64,000 bases of DNA from Microcaldota archaeon (GTDB lineage: Archaea; Micrarchaeota; Micrarchaeia; Micrarchaeales; Micrarchaeaceae), in contig JAJZAJ010000002.1 in the NCBI GenBank assembly GCA_021799475.1, forward strand, positions 1-64,000. Reading direction: 5' to 3'. The notes under the pieces were generated by a model that was not told the DNA's origin, searched no databases, and saw only the letters and a list, made by a program, of their open reading frames with translations. Shown here one piece after another: positions 7,418-16,645 of the stretch (position 1 is the stretch's first letter; the number at the start of each line of letters is the position of its first letter). The translations under genes were made by a program, and so were the position numbers.

Positions 7418-8569
7418 ATGATGAAGCCTGGCAATGTTATCGTTGTGCATTTCGGCGAGATATGGCTCAAAGGTCGAAACAGGAGCTATTTTGTCGGAAT
7501 CCTGCTTGAGAACATACGCGGAGCGCTAAAAGGCACAGGATGCGTCGTCCAGAAGATGAGAGACAGGTTCATAGTAAAAATTGAGAAGAAGGCTGATAAG
7601 GAGAAGGCAATGGATTTGCTTTCGACTGTTTTTGGAATATCGTGGTATGCGCCAGTGACTACTGTCGGGAATGATATGGAGGAAATAGTAAAGACCGCAG
7701 TTTCGATGATGGACAAAAAGAAGACCTATCGAGTTGCAGCCAGCAGGACATATAAACAGCTGCAGTATAATTCGATGGATATAACGAGAGAGGTAATAAA
7801 GGAAGCGATTGCAAAGGGATATAACGTCGACAAGGATGCAGCTGACACAATATACATAAATGTCATGAAAGGAGAGACGATGCTGTACAGCGACAAGAGG
7901 CAGGGGGCTTATGGGCTTCCTGTAGGATGCTCCGGTAAGGCAATAGTGCTTCTTTCAGGAGGGATAGACTCCCCGGTAGCTGCGGTATACGCGATGAAGA
8001 GGGGGCTGCTGCCAATATACCTGCATATACACGCATTTCCAAAGAACAGCACCGCAGAAACGTCAAAAATGAGAAATATATTGCAGGCGCTAAGCAGGTA
8101 CTCCGGGCAATCGAAATGCTATTATGCGCCTGCCCATATGTTCCAGGCCGCAGTGCTTGGCAAGGCCGATAGGCTAGAGCTCGTGCTCTTCAAGAGGTTT
8201 GCATATAAGCTTGCGGAAGAGGTGGCGAAGTCGGAAAAAGCCAAGGTGATAGTAACCGGAGAAAGCTTGGGCCAGGTCGCATCACAGACTGCATCCAATC
8301 TTATCGCAACGGAACATCTATCTGAATTTTTCATGATGCGGCCGCTGATAGGCTTTGACAAGCAGGAGATAGTAAACGAAGCGAAAAGGCTCGGGACTTA
8401 CGAGCTATCGATAAAGGAGTATCCGGACGTCTGCTCTATAAACGCAAAGAACCCGTTGACATCAGCAAGAAGGAACATCGTAGACAGGCTCTATGAAGAA
8501 TGCGGCCTGGACGAAGCGCTGGAAAGGACCATCGAGAAAAGCACCGCAGTCACGATATCTAAGAGATGA
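7418..8569 (+). CDS. thiI: tRNA 4-thiouridine synthetase ThiI
   Basis: The 383-residue protein has an N-terminal ferredoxin-like region and THUMP domain (to about residue 160) that holds tRNA. A PP-loop ATPase domain follows, with the signature LLSGGIDSPVA and the later VTGESLGQVASQTASNL. It adenylates U8 of tRNA, which then receives sulfur to become 4-thiouridine. The paired cysteine in YPDVCSINAKNP fits the family, and there is no rhodanese domain, as normal in archaea. Two ATGs (7418, 7421) stand in tandem. It converges on the Rio1 gene with an 11-bp overlap and diverges from secE. Confidence 0.93.
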   Translation: MMKPGNVIVVHFGEIWLKGRNRSYFVGILLENIRGALKGTGCVVQKMRDRFIVKIEKKADKEKAMDLLSTVFGISWYAPVTTVGNDMEEIVKTAVSMMDKKKTYRVAASRTYKQLQYNSMDITREVIKEAIAKGYNVDKDAADTIYINVMKGETMLYSDKRQGAYGLPVGCSGKAIVLLSGGIDSPVAAVYAMKRGLLPIYLHIHAFPKNSTAETSKMRNILQALSRYSGQSKCYYAPAHMFQAAVLGKADRLELVLFKRFAYKLAEEVAKSEKAKVIVTGESLGQVASQTASNLIATEHLSEFFMMRPLIGFDKQEIVNEAKRLGTYELSIKEYPDVCSINAKNPLTSARRNIVDRLYEECGLDEALERTIEKSTAVTISKR

Positions 8570-9347
8570 CGGTTTTGATCGCTTCCTCATAGCTCATTTT
8601 CGTCTTGTACCTTTTTGCGAAATAACTTACTATATTCCTGATGTCGCGTTTCAGGAATGTGCTTGCATTCGGATGCTCAAGCGTAACAGCCTGCCCAAAA
8701 TCTATGAAATACGGAATCCGGCCCTCATCCTTGACAAGAATATTGTACTCGCTGACATCCGCATGCACAAGCTCTCTTAGGTACAGCTTCCTGATGTTAT
8801 CGAGTATGTCAGCCAGCATCCTATCCGGATCATAAACATCCACATCCCTGAGCTGCGGTGCCGGAGCGCCATCCTCCTCTATCAGTTCCATCGCAAGTAT
8901 GCTGCCGTGCGACATTATCGGCTTTGGCGCATTCACCCCCGCCTTGGCGGCAATCTCAAGGTTTCCAAACTCCTTCTGGCACCATACCTGCGCAATCCCT
9001 ACCTTTTTCTTCCTCGATATCTTTTTCGAGAAGCGCGGATCCCCAGTTATATAGTCCGCCATCGTGAAAAATGAGGTGGTTTCAATCCTGAAGAATTTCA
9101 GCACCAGCATTCCGATATCTTTTACGAGATCCGAGTTTCCAGGGACAGCCAGATATATGTCAGCTTCCTTCCCTCTAGCTATAATCGATTCTAATTTCTC
9201 CACCACTCCCTTGTTATAGAATTTGCTCAGGTATTTCATTGTCCTTTCATCAAATATTCCGGAATCTACCTTGCGTTGTTCCTTCAGCATATATTTGTCC
9301 CTTGACGGTGACTTTCTCTTTCCAAGACGCCTTGCCATAAATTCCAT
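8559..9347 (-). CDS. rio1: RIO1-type atypical serine kinase/ATPase
   Basis: This 262-residue kinase has the glycine-poor RIO ATP loop IIARGKEADIYLAV, the lysine in MLVLKFFRI, the catalytic loop HADVSEYNIL and the metal-binding IDFGQAV. Those are the RIO1 signatures. Rio1 acts in late maturation of the small ribosomal subunit. The ATG at 9347 is taken as start; MARRLGKRKS at 9338 is nearly as good and would give the usual basic N-terminus. The gene's 3' end overlaps that of thiI on the other strand. Confidence 0.93.
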   Translation of the reverse strand: MEFMARRLGKRKSPSRDKYMLKEQRKVDSGIFDERTMKYLSKFYNKGVVEKLESIIARGKEADIYLAVPGNSDLVKDIGMLVLKFFRIETTSFFTMADYITGDPRFSKKISRKKKVGIAQVWCQKEFGNLEIAAKAGVNAPKPIMSHGSILAMELIEEDGAPAPQLRDVDVYDPDRMLADILDNIRKLYLRELVHADVSEYNILVKDEGRIPYFIDFGQAVTLEHPNASTFLKRDIRNIVSYFAKRYKTKMSYEEAIKTVIS

Positions 9348-9430
9348 CTGCTTTGCCGCTTACTGCTTTACTGCTTACTGCTTTACATTACCTTTTTATT
9401 GCTTCTCTTCTTATTGATATCGGTGTCGCG

Positions 9431-9733
9431 ATGCCGAAATCTAACCCGAAAATGCAAAAACAGATAATGGTCATAGATCCAACGCTCCAGTACGAAAGGA
9501 GGCTGAAATATCTCGAAAAGCACGGGGGCTGGGAGGTATTCAAGATGATATTCTGGGGTTCCTACATATTTATAATCGGCATGATACTGCTAATATTCTA
9601 TAAGACTTCGCCGACGCAAACGATAAGCCTGTACGCTTTCTTTGGCTGGTCGCTGATAATATTTGCCATGTTCTACATAGTATACGGATTTGCTCTCTCT
9701 CTGCACTACAAGCTTATGAGGAAGTACGCGTAG
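9431..9733 (+). CDS. Small membrane protein with two helices, upstream of SecF
   Basis: The 100-residue protein has a basic, soluble first half (KQIMVIDPTLQYERRLKYLEK) and two membrane helices (about residues 42-60 and 70-90). The ATG at 9431 starts a clean basic N-terminus; the longer frame upstream is hydrophobic by chance in an intergenic stretch of repeats (TGCTTTACTGCTTAC). It lies 107 bp before secF on the same strand. No family is recognised; a link with secretion is only suggested by position. Confidence 0.65.
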   Translation: MPKSNPKMQKQIMVIDPTLQYERRLKYLEKHGGWEVFKMIFWGSYIFIIGMILLIFYKTSPTQTISLYAFFGWSLIIFAMFYIVYGFALSLHYKLMRKYA

Positions 9734-9840
9734 CCTTGCGGGAAGAAAGCGACAGAAAGCAGTGTTTTTAAAGCCTTGCGTCAGATATTAAAATCCGTAC
9801 ATCTGTATAGTGGGAGAACTGCGCATCGAACGCTGATTTT

Positions 9841-11007
9841 ATGGCATTCGGCAACATCTACGAAAGCAAGAATTACAAGTTATTGGCTCTTGTACCAATA
9901 GCCCTGCTGCTGATAAGCCTTTATTTCGTACAGCAGATTCCCCTGGATTCATCTCTAAAAGGAGGCATAAACCTGCAGCTCCAGACCAACAGCGTGGTGG
10001 ACACAAGGGTGCTTACCACAGCTATCAACTCACACATATCCGGCGCACAGGCCAGCGTTTCTACCGCTCCAGGAGGAATATCAGTTACAATAGCAACAAA
10101 TTCCAGTCTTTCAACCGCGCAGAACCTTCTTGTTTCCGTGTATGGCGCATATAGCAACTATACCACGGCACAGGCAAGGACCGCGACACTCCAATCGATA
10201 CTGGCCCAACCAAACCAGACAGGCAACCAGACGATAGCCGCGGAAATCTCTGCGGCACAACGCAACCAGACTATTTCACTGGGTCAGATGAGCAATTATA
10301 CATCCGAGATGCTTTCAGTATTAAAGCCATTGACAAGCAAAACCTATCAGTACAACTCCAGCAACCCCTCCTCTATCATCAGCGCAGCAAAAGAGGCACA
10401 GGCAAACGCATCGCAGAACTACGAGAGTTATATCCTGTCGATAATGAAATCCATTGTCCCGTACACTTCATATTCGTATAACGAAGTTACACCGACGCTC
10501 GGCGCATTTTTCCTAAGCCAGATAGTATCTATAATCCTGATATCTTTCATAATCATAGCCCTTGCCGTATTCGTGATATTCAGGACTCCCGTTCCCTCAT
10601 TTTCCGTTGTCTTTGGCGCAGGCAACGACATCATAGTAGCCCTTGGCATGATGGGCCTATTCGGCATACCTCTCGGCGTGGCTTCGGTAGGAGGGTTGCT
10701 GATGCTCATAGGCTATTCTATAGACACAGACATGCTTTCAGCAATCAGGATAATCAAGAGAGGCGAAGGGACTCCATCGGAAAGGGCTTTCTCCACAATG
10801 AAAACAGGGCTTACGATGACATTCGCTGCAATCATATCGTTTTCCATACTGCTGATAGTCTCATACCTGGCGTTCATACCGACGTATTTTGAAATATCCA
10901 GCGTCGTTCTGTTCGGGCTGATAGCCGACATATTCACCACATGGTTCGGCAATACTGTAATGGTGCTCTGGTACAAGCAGAGGAAAGACACAAGGTTGCA
11001 TTCATGA
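9841..11007 (+). CDS. secF: Protein-export membrane protein SecF
   Basis: The protein has an N-terminal membrane helix, then DSSLKGGINLQL, typical of SecD/F. A long extracytoplasmic loop rich in Asn, Gln and Ser with many N-x-S/T sites follows (about residues 55-215). The C-terminal membrane domain carries LIGYSIDTDMLSAIRIIKR and MKTGLTMTFAAI, matching archaeal SecF. With SecD it uses the ion gradient to pull secreted proteins outward. At 388 aa it is longer than the roughly 290 of most archaeal SecF because of the enlarged loop. Its stop overlaps the secD start (ATGA at 11004-11007). Confidence 0.88.
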   Translation: MAFGNIYESKNYKLLALVPIALLLISLYFVQQIPLDSSLKGGINLQLQTNSVVDTRVLTTAINSHISGAQASVSTAPGGISVTIATNSSLSTAQNLLVSVYGAYSNYTTAQARTATLQSILAQPNQTGNQTIAAEISAAQRNQTISLGQMSNYTSEMLSVLKPLTSKTYQYNSSNPSSIISAAKEAQANASQNYESYILSIMKSIVPYTSYSYNEVTPTLGAFFLSQIVSIILISFIIIALAVFVIFRTPVPSFSVVFGAGNDIIVALGMMGLFGIPLGVASVGGLLMLIGYSIDTDMLSAIRIIKRGEGTPSERAFSTMKTGLTMTFAAIISFSILLIVSYLAFIPTYFEISSVVLFGLIADIFTTWFGNTVMVLWYKQRKDTRLHS

Positions 11008-12578
11008 GCGTAATTGCTTACTTGAAGGACAGGAGGATACTCACACTCATCATAGTGGTTCTGCTGCTCGGCGCACTCGATGCTGCCTACGGGCTGCATT
11101 TCGGAATAGAGTTCATAGGCGGCACGCAGATACCGATAACGCTGGAGCATAGCGTTAACGTATCCGCAATGGGAACGCTGATAGGCGCTCTTGACCAAAG
11201 GCTTTCCACATTCGGGCTTCAGCAGGTGACTGTTGAGGGCATAGGCGATTCTGAAGTATATGTCGTGATCCCGACAGTCTCCGCTTCCGAAGTAAACCAG
11301 ACTATAAGCATAATCAACAGCCAGGGAAGGTTCGAGGGCATAGTTAACGGTAGAGAGGCGATAAACGGGAGTGGCATAGTGAAGGGAAGCATCGGAGCAT
11401 CGCCTCCACAGACTTTCAATAATACAGTGAGCTGGGAGGTTAGCTTCTACATAACGCAGCCGGCAGAGAAGACATTCGCCGCGGCAGTCTTCGGCCAGGG
11501 AAACAAACCCCTGTACATGTATCTTGATAGGCCAACCTCTTCCGCCGTGCTGATCAACGCATCGCTGTTGGGCAACAGCAGCCTCGGATTAACAGCAGCA
11601 CAGTCCCTGAAGGCAATGCAGAATTCTCTCCAATTTGGGAACCAGACAATTCCTGTCATATCATTCACGAATACGCAGTCAAGCATGCAGAACGCGGAAT
11701 CGTATTTCCTTGCAAACAAGGGCAAGTATACTACGGTAATAACGGGCAAGGACACCAATAGCTCTCTGGTATCATATCTGCGTTCGCTTAACTATACTAT
11801 AAAGGAGGTCAGCAGATCAAATATGACACCGACATACATACAGCAGTCGTTCAACGAAACGATTATAGATTCGTGGACTGCCGTCGGCCTGCTTTCATCA
11901 CCCATACTTAACCCGGCGCTTGCTAACGGCAACGTGTCGAACAGCTACCTGATAAGCGGAGCAAGCCCCCCAACCCTGCCATTTGACCAGAGGCTCGCGT
12001 ATGCTCAGAATAAGACAAAGACAATAACGAGCATACTCAGCGGCGGCGCTTTGCCTGTTGCTGTAATACCGGGCACTCCTACGACAATACCTCCGACTCT
12101 CGGCAGCAAGTTCCTGCTGGTCAGCGGAGAGGCCGGGCTCATTGCGATACTGGCGGTATCTGTATTCATCGTGCTCAGATACAGGAAAGCATTCCTGATT
12201 GCGCCAATCCTTATCACTACGGTAATGGAGCTGTTCATCATACTTTCGATAATAGGGCTTATAGGCACCATAGATCTCGCAGCCGTAGCCGGGATGATAG
12301 CCGTAATAGGCACAGGTGTCGACGCGCAAGTAATCATAACTGACGAAATAGTCGCAAAGAAGAGCGACTCTACGGCAAAGACGCTGCTTGGCAATGCCTT
12401 CTACATAGTATGGACTGACGCTTTGCTGCTTGTAATAGCTATGATGCCTTTGTTCTTCTCTACCTCGCTTGTAGATGTCATCGGATTCTCGGAAGCGACT
12501 ATCATAGGCGCATTGCTATCAGTTTTGATAACAAGGCCAGCATACGGCGCGATAGTGAGCAGGAGGTATTCGAACTGA
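11004..12578 (+). CDS. secD: Protein-export membrane protein SecD
   Basis: The 524-residue protein has a first membrane helix, FGIEFIGGTQIPI at the start of the extracytoplasmic part, a long P1-type domain to about residue 370, and a C-terminal membrane domain. That domain includes AGMIAVIGTGVDAQVIITDEI, the archaeal SecD signature in helix 4. The start at ATG 11004 is fixed by its overlap with the secF stop; a longer frame upstream lies inside secF. It works with SecF as a secretion motor next to the SecYE channel. Asn-rich segments and N-x-S/T sites suggest glycosylation outside the cell. Confidence 0.88.
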   Translation: MSVIAYLKDRRILTLIIVVLLLGALDAAYGLHFGIEFIGGTQIPITLEHSVNVSAMGTLIGALDQRLSTFGLQQVTVEGIGDSEVYVVIPTVSASEVNQTISIINSQGRFEGIVNGREAINGSGIVKGSIGASPPQTFNNTVSWEVSFYITQPAEKTFAAAVFGQGNKPLYMYLDRPTSSAVLINASLLGNSSLGLTAAQSLKAMQNSLQFGNQTIPVISFTNTQSSMQNAESYFLANKGKYTTVITGKDTNSSLVSYLRSLNYTIKEVSRSNMTPTYIQQSFNETIIDSWTAVGLLSSPILNPALANGNVSNSYLISGASPPTLPFDQRLAYAQNKTKTITSILSGGALPVAVIPGTPTTIPPTLGSKFLLVSGEAGLIAILAVSVFIVLRYRKAFLIAPILITTVMELFIILSIIGLIGTIDLAAVAGMIAVIGTGVDAQVIITDEIVAKKSDSTAKTLLGNAFYIVWTDALLLVIAMMPLFFSTSLVDVIGFSEATIIGALLSVLITRPAYGAIVSRRYSN

Positions 12579-12677
12579 CCAGTATAGACAAAAGACAGAA
12601 AGAAGGCAGAAGTCAAAACCAACAGAAAACCAAAAAAGCAACAGACAAAAACAGGAATCAGACAGTAGGTAGTATGA

Positions 12678-13319
12678 ATGATAAAGCATTGCCCAACATG
12701 CAACAGGACGAGCGACAAGACCCGTTTCATCGGAGAGTTTTGCGAATTTTGCGTTACCGATAGGCTTAGGAAGCATGTCCCTGACATAATAAAGCTGTCA
12801 TACTGCAAGAGGTGTGGGCGGATAAGGATACCGGGAAGGCATTCGGAGATAGACAGGATGTCCCTTATGTCAGCGATAAAAATGCAGCTGCCAAAAATAA
12901 AGATGGAGTCTGAGGTTCTCAGCTATGATGAAAAGAGCGCCAACATAGAGTTTATGGTTGCTGTCCCAGGAGGGTTCGCCAAATTCACAAAGGACATAGG
13001 GCTCAAGATGAAACACGAGATATGCAAGGACTGTCTCAGGAAAAGCTCCGGTTATTTCGAAGCCACAGTGCAGCTCAGGGGCGATGCCGAAGTAATACAG
13101 AGAGTGATGAGAAAGCTAACCACCTTCCTCGAAGAGCGGGATGCCTTTGTGGCAAAAGCGGAGAAAGTCCAGGGAGGATGGGATATATACACGAGCGACA
13201 AGAGGCTTACCAACGTGTTCTTCCGGCTTCATGAACTCAATCCAAAGAAGTCTTATACGCTGTTCACAGTCAGGGAAGGCAAGCCGGTCTACAGGGACAC
13301 TTATGCCATCAGAGTATGA
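12678..13319 (+). CDS. nmd3: NMD3-family ribosomal 60S adaptor protein
   Basis: The N-terminus has two zinc-finger cysteine pairs (HCPTCNRT and EFCEFCV), then another CKRCGRIR and later EICKDCLRK, as in NMD3. The rest fits the conserved NMD3 beta-rich core, including GYFEATVQLRG near residue 125, and it ends without the nuclear-transport tail of eukaryotes. At 213 aa it is shorter than yeast NMD3, as in other archaea. It is thought to bind the large ribosomal subunit during maturation. The region before it (12579-12677) is lysine/glutamine-rich in one frame but shows no gene. Confidence 0.88.
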   Translation: MIKHCPTCNRTSDKTRFIGEFCEFCVTDRLRKHVPDIIKLSYCKRCGRIRIPGRHSEIDRMSLMSAIKMQLPKIKMESEVLSYDEKSANIEFMVAVPGGFAKFTKDIGLKMKHEICKDCLRKSSGYFEATVQLRGDAEVIQRVMRKLTTFLEERDAFVAKAEKVQGGWDIYTSDKRLTNVFFRLHELNPKKSYTLFTVREGKPVYRDTYAIRV

Positions 13320-13370
13320 TGCATTCCTGCAGACCATAAATACCTATATGCTGTCGCAGAGGCATATCTC

Positions 13371-13823
13371 TTATGTCGCTGACAGGTATACGCATGAAAT
13401 GGCAGAATTGAGCGGGCATCTGGCCTGTGCGCTCACGTTCACCAGATACGTGCCCTGCCCTATATCTGCCTGCAGAGACCCAGTTATGTTAACCGGTGAA
13501 TATGCGGATATGTAGTCAGGTCCGGCATTTGTATTCACGACGAAAATGATCTCATGGCCAAGCCCATTGGTTGCCGTACCGACATAAATGTTTGATACTG
13601 ATTGCGGGACGTCTATCACAACCTCCTGCTTGGCCGGAGCCCCTTCCGATCCTACCGATGTGGCTGCAGCCGCAAGCTTGCTCGCTGCTGACAGCGCCTG
13701 GGTTGTTGTAAGAGTGGAAGTAGAGTTAGCTACCTGGAGCAAAGCCAGGGCTACTACCGGTATGAGTATTATCAATCCGAAAGCAACCGTTATCAGCAGT
13801 TCAAGGCTGGACTGCGCTTTCAT
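13371..13823 (-). CDS. Class III signal-peptide pilin-like protein
   Basis: The N-terminus MKAQSSLELLITVAFG carries the class III (prepilin/archaellin-like) cleavage region: a short basic leader, then the Q-S-S-x-E-L-L motif and a hydrophobic helix. After it comes a Thr/Ala/Ser-rich coiled stretch (TTTQALSAASKLAAAATS), then a beta-rich domain. The protein would be processed by a prepilin peptidase and displayed in a surface filament. The ATG at 13823 fits this leader; 13841 would add six residues. It converges with nmd3 and follows the LamG-like protein gene. Confidence 0.75.
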   Translation of the reverse strand: MKAQSSLELLITVAFGLIILIPVVALALLQVANSTSTLTTTQALSAASKLAAAATSVGSEGAPAKQEVVIDVPQSVSNIYVGTATNGLGHEIIFVVNTNAGPDYISAYSPVNITGSLQADIGQGTYLVNVSAQARCPLNSAISCVYLSAT

Positions 13824-13895
13824 ATGACCATGCGCGGGCATAGTGATCTCTTAACTAAAGCATGGAAACACTAAAAAGCTTTGGCACCGGAAGCA

Positions 13896-14747
13896 TCACG
13901 GCGGTGTATATCCGCTCTGCCATGTGCCGTTGAAGGATATGCTCCCATACACCTGGCCGTTGTTGTTGTTTCCTGAGTAATCATTCAAATTGCCGTTAAG
14001 CGGCCACCATCCTACAAGGTTCTGTATCTTGATAGGAGCGCCTCCTATTCCTTCTAGATACAGCGCCTGAACCTCATTGGCAGACAGCGAAGTGTTGTAC
14101 AGCTGGATGTTTGCCAGTGCACCGATGAATCTATTTCCATTGTCAGGGTTTTGGCCGATGAAAAGCTCCGTAGAGGAAGGTGTTGTTGCAGTTGCAACCT
14201 GCGTCGCGGAGAAAATAGTGCCTCCAACTCCGACATAACCGGACTCGGCTATGCCATTGTATGTTTCTGCTATGAACTGCCAGGATCCCGGTATTGCGCA
14301 CGCCCCACAAACAACAAGGTCGCTGTCGAACGTTGTGACCAAAGCCTGGCTTGTTGGTCTTATGAACGGATATACTGCATTGAAGGGGGAGGAATAGCCA
14401 TAGCTTGCTATCGCATAGCCTCCAGTTGCCTGGCCGCTCGTGTAATACCAGCCAAGTAGCGTCCTTGGTTGCGATCCGCTTGGATATGCTATTTGATTTG
14501 CTGTGAAAATGTAGCCGAAGCCAGTGAACTGCGCGACGAACTGCGGTAGTTGTCCCTGGCATATGCCCTCCAACGAGACCTGCCCTGCAAACCTCTGCAC
14601 CGTGCATGACCCGGGCTGCGCCCTCGGCGCCAACGCCGAACCCGAGAAGACACCCAACTGGAACAGCACACCCAGAACGACTGCGATAATGAGTATCGCC
14701 CATCCGTAGGTCATCAGATATTCCATCGCGGACTGCGATTTCATCAT
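13896..14747 (-). CDS. Class III signal-peptide protein with LamG-like domain (copy 1)
   Basis: After the leader MMKS comes the pilin-type motif QSAMEYLMTYGWAILIIAVV, a long helix with LGVFSGSAL. A roughly 240-residue beta-sandwich like a laminin-G/concanavalin-type domain follows. Near the end are LYLEGIGGAPIKIQNL and GWWPLNGNLNDYSGNNNNG, features of LamG-type glycan-binding domains. The last residues are a T-P-P end. It should be exported and assembled in, or attached to, the surface. A paralogue with near-identical ends lies at 17943. Confidence 0.8.
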   Translation of the reverse strand: MMKSQSAMEYLMTYGWAILIIAVVLGVLFQLGVFSGSALAPRAQPGSCTVQRFAGQVSLEGICQGQLPQFVAQFTGFGYIFTANQIAYPSGSQPRTLLGWYYTSGQATGGYAIASYGYSSPFNAVYPFIRPTSQALVTTFDSDLVVCGACAIPGSWQFIAETYNGIAESGYVGVGGTIFSATQVATATTPSSTELFIGQNPDNGNRFIGALANIQLYNTSLSANEVQALYLEGIGGAPIKIQNLVGWWPLNGNLNDYSGNNNNGQVYGSISFNGTWQSGYTPP

Positions 14748-14785
14748 TGGAATCTCATCTATCTCTCAAGTAAGCGTTAAATACT

Positions 14786-15790
14786 TTACAGCAGTTTCTG
14801 CCGGTCTGAGTCGGAGGAAATCAGCTGTTTCAGCTTGTTGAAATCTTTTTCCATTATTGGTACATTGGCCTTTATCCTGACGGCTGCCGCAGGATGCAGC
14901 GTGATGAACACCTCGCAGCCGTACTTTTCCATATATTTATGTGTGCCGTGGTTCTTCATCACCTGACCGATTCCCGCAACATTCATTGCAGAGAATGAAC
15001 CGAGCAACACAAGAATCTTTGGTTTTATGATTTCTATTTCTTTTAGAAGATACGGCATTTCCAATGCGGCTTCTTCTTCCGTAGGCAGCCTGTTTCCGGG
15101 AGGGAAGAAATGCACTATGTTCGATATGTAGACATCCTTCCTCTTCATGCCTGCCAGGTGGATTAATTGATCAAGAAGTTTTCCCGCCATCCCTATAAAC
15201 GGCCTTCTTTCTATGTCCTCGTTCTTCCCGGGTGCCTGGCCGATGAACATCACAGTTGCGCTGAGGCTGCCTTCCCCAGGCACAAATGTTCTGCTGAGGT
15301 TCCATCCATCGTGCAGTTGCGGCAGTTTGGCATGTTCCTTGTTAATTTTATGGAGCATCTCAAGCTTTTCTATGTAACTGTCAGCAGCCTTAAGAACATC
15401 TATTACGTTTAGCTTACTGTTATCGTTATCGTGTGTTAGTTTCACGAGCAGCTCTTCAACGCTTAGCCATTCTACACCAACATGCTCGCTGCTTGATACT
15501 GCATTGCTGCCCCCGCTCTTGCCGATAAAGAAAATTACTTTCTTATTTATCGTTTTGCCATTATCCTCATATGAATACTCCGCTACATAACGGAAGAACC
15601 TGTGCGGGTGCACCTCAAGCCCTGTTTCTTCCCTCGTTTCCCTTTTCGCCGCTTCGTACTCGTCTTCTTTTTCCTCGATATGGCCCTTTGGCAGGTCAAG
15701 CCAGCCTTCTTTCCTTTTAAGCAAAAGATATTCTCTCTTACCTGCATTATTCCTGTATACAACTATCCCGGCAGCCAACACTGTTCCCAT
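14786..15790 (-). CDS. Nudix hydrolase fused to a family-4-like uracil-DNA glycosylase
   Basis: Residues 1-130 are a Nudix domain with an intact box GHIEEKEDEYEAAKRETREE, which hydrolyses nucleoside-diphosphate compounds. Residues 160-334 match a family 4 uracil-DNA glycosylase: VPGEGSL, FIGQAPGKNEDIERRPFIG, AGKLLDQL, NRLPTEEEA and ITLHPAAAVR. The four cysteines that hold the 4Fe-4S cluster in that family are missing. The first pair is replaced by an L-H-D-G stretch and the second pair lies in HFFPPGNR and ALEMPYL. The ATG at 15790 is preferred to TTG 15793. A role in DNA or nucleotide-pool repair is inferred. Confidence 0.85.
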   Translation of the reverse strand: MGTVLAAGIVVYRNNAGKREYLLLKRKEGWLDLPKGHIEEKEDEYEAAKRETREETGLEVHPHRFFRYVAEYSYEDNGKTINKKVIFFIGKSGGSNAVSSSEHVGVEWLSVEELLVKLTHDNDNSKLNVIDVLKAADSYIEKLEMLHKINKEHAKLPQLHDGWNLSRTFVPGEGSLSATVMFIGQAPGKNEDIERRPFIGMAGKLLDQLIHLAGMKRKDVYISNIVHFFPPGNRLPTEEEAALEMPYLLKEIEIIKPKILVLLGSFSAMNVAGIGQVMKNHGTHKYMEKYGCEVFITLHPAAAVRIKANVPIMEKDFNKLKQLISSDSDRQKLL

Positions 15791-15926
15791 CAAACCACAA
15801 AATGAGAATGTCCTCCGCCGATATGGTCTTCATCACACATCAGTAGTTACTCTTTTCTTCATCGGACATATAGCATTATTTAAACAGGTTTAATAAGCTA
15901 TCTTGTCATAGCAGAAAGGTGAGACC

Positions 15927-16370
15927 TTGCCGAAGAAGATGCGATACAGGTTTATCGAACACACAGCGGACGTTGAATTCGTAGCCTATGGCGAAACGAT
16001 AGAGCAGCTTTTTGTAAATGCTCTGACTGCAATGTTCGACACTGTTGCGGATATAAAAAAATTAAAGAACTTAAAGGAACAGAAGAGAAAATTGGAACTG
16101 TTTGAGAAAGCTCCTGAACTTGAGGACCTGCTATGGTTCTCGCTGCAGGATGCACTCTCGCTTATAGATTCCAATGGGCTGCAGGGATTCTCGGTTGACA
16201 GCCTTAAGATACGAAAAAATGGGCCTGACTATGTGCTCGCGGCATGGCTGGAAGGAAGAAAGAAAAACCAGAAATTAGCGAAACTTGACGTGAAAGGAGT
16301 ATCACGCTTTGATATGCATATAGAGTTGGGCAGGAAAGGTTACACTGCCACTGTAGTGCTGGATGTGTGA
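15927..16370 (+). CDS. Archease
   Basis: This 147-residue protein has the archease signature YRFIEHTADVEF near the start and a conserved LLWFSLQDAL (about residues 70-80). It ends in VKGVSRFDMHIE and a beta strand, where metal-binding residues lie. In other archaea, archease helps the RNA ligase RtcB to act many times during tRNA splicing. A ribosome-binding sequence GGTGA at 15918-15922 lies four bases before the TTG at 15927 and sixteen before the ATG at 15939, so the TTG start is favoured. A small zinc-ribbon gene follows directly. Confidence 0.9.
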   Translation: MPKKMRYRFIEHTADVEFVAYGETIEQLFVNALTAMFDTVADIKKLKNLKEQKRKLELFEKAPELEDLLWFSLQDALSLIDSNGLQGFSVDSLKIRKNGPDYVLAAWLEGRKKNQKLAKLDVKGVSRFDMHIELGRKGYTATVVLDV

Positions 16371-16374
16371 TGTT

Positions 16375-16497
16375 ATGGGGAATAGTTACCATTGCCCGAA
16401 ATGCGGAAATGGTATGGTTGAGATACAGGCATGCCATCTTAAGTGCATGAAGTGCGGGGCAGAGATGGACTGTTCAGACAAAGGTTTTGTGTGGTAA
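16375..16497 (+). CDS. Small zinc-ribbon protein, 40 aa
   Basis: This frame, four bases after the archease stop, encodes two zinc knuckles: CPKCGNGMVEIQAC, then CMKCGAEMDC and a short SDKGFVW end. The spacing suggests one zinc ribbon of the kind seen in small archaeal proteins and at the C-terminus of some larger enzymes. Its function is unknown. Placement behind archease and before tRNA-Arg hints at RNA processing, but that is weak. Confidence 0.7.
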   Translation: MGNSYHCPKCGNGMVEIQACHLKCMKCGAEMDCSDKGFVW

Positions 16498-16510
16498 TGC
16501 AAGATTCTGC

Positions 16511-16584
16511 GCCCCTGTAGTATAGCTTGGACAGTATGCGGGCTTCCGGAGCCTGAGACCCGGGTTCAAATCCCGGCAGGGGCG
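16511..16584 (+). tRNA. tRNA-Arg (CCG)
   Basis: The acceptor stem GCCCCTG pairs with CAGGGGC. The anticodon stem CGGGC/GCCTG has one G-U pair and encloses TTCCGGA (anticodon CCG). The T-arm is GGG-TTCAAAT-CCC. CCA is not encoded. No intron is seen. Confidence 0.93.
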
Positions 16585-16645
16585 GGTTGCTTTGGAGAAA
16601 GCAAAAGAAAAGACATGTCATTGGCTATGGGCGTAAAGACATCAG

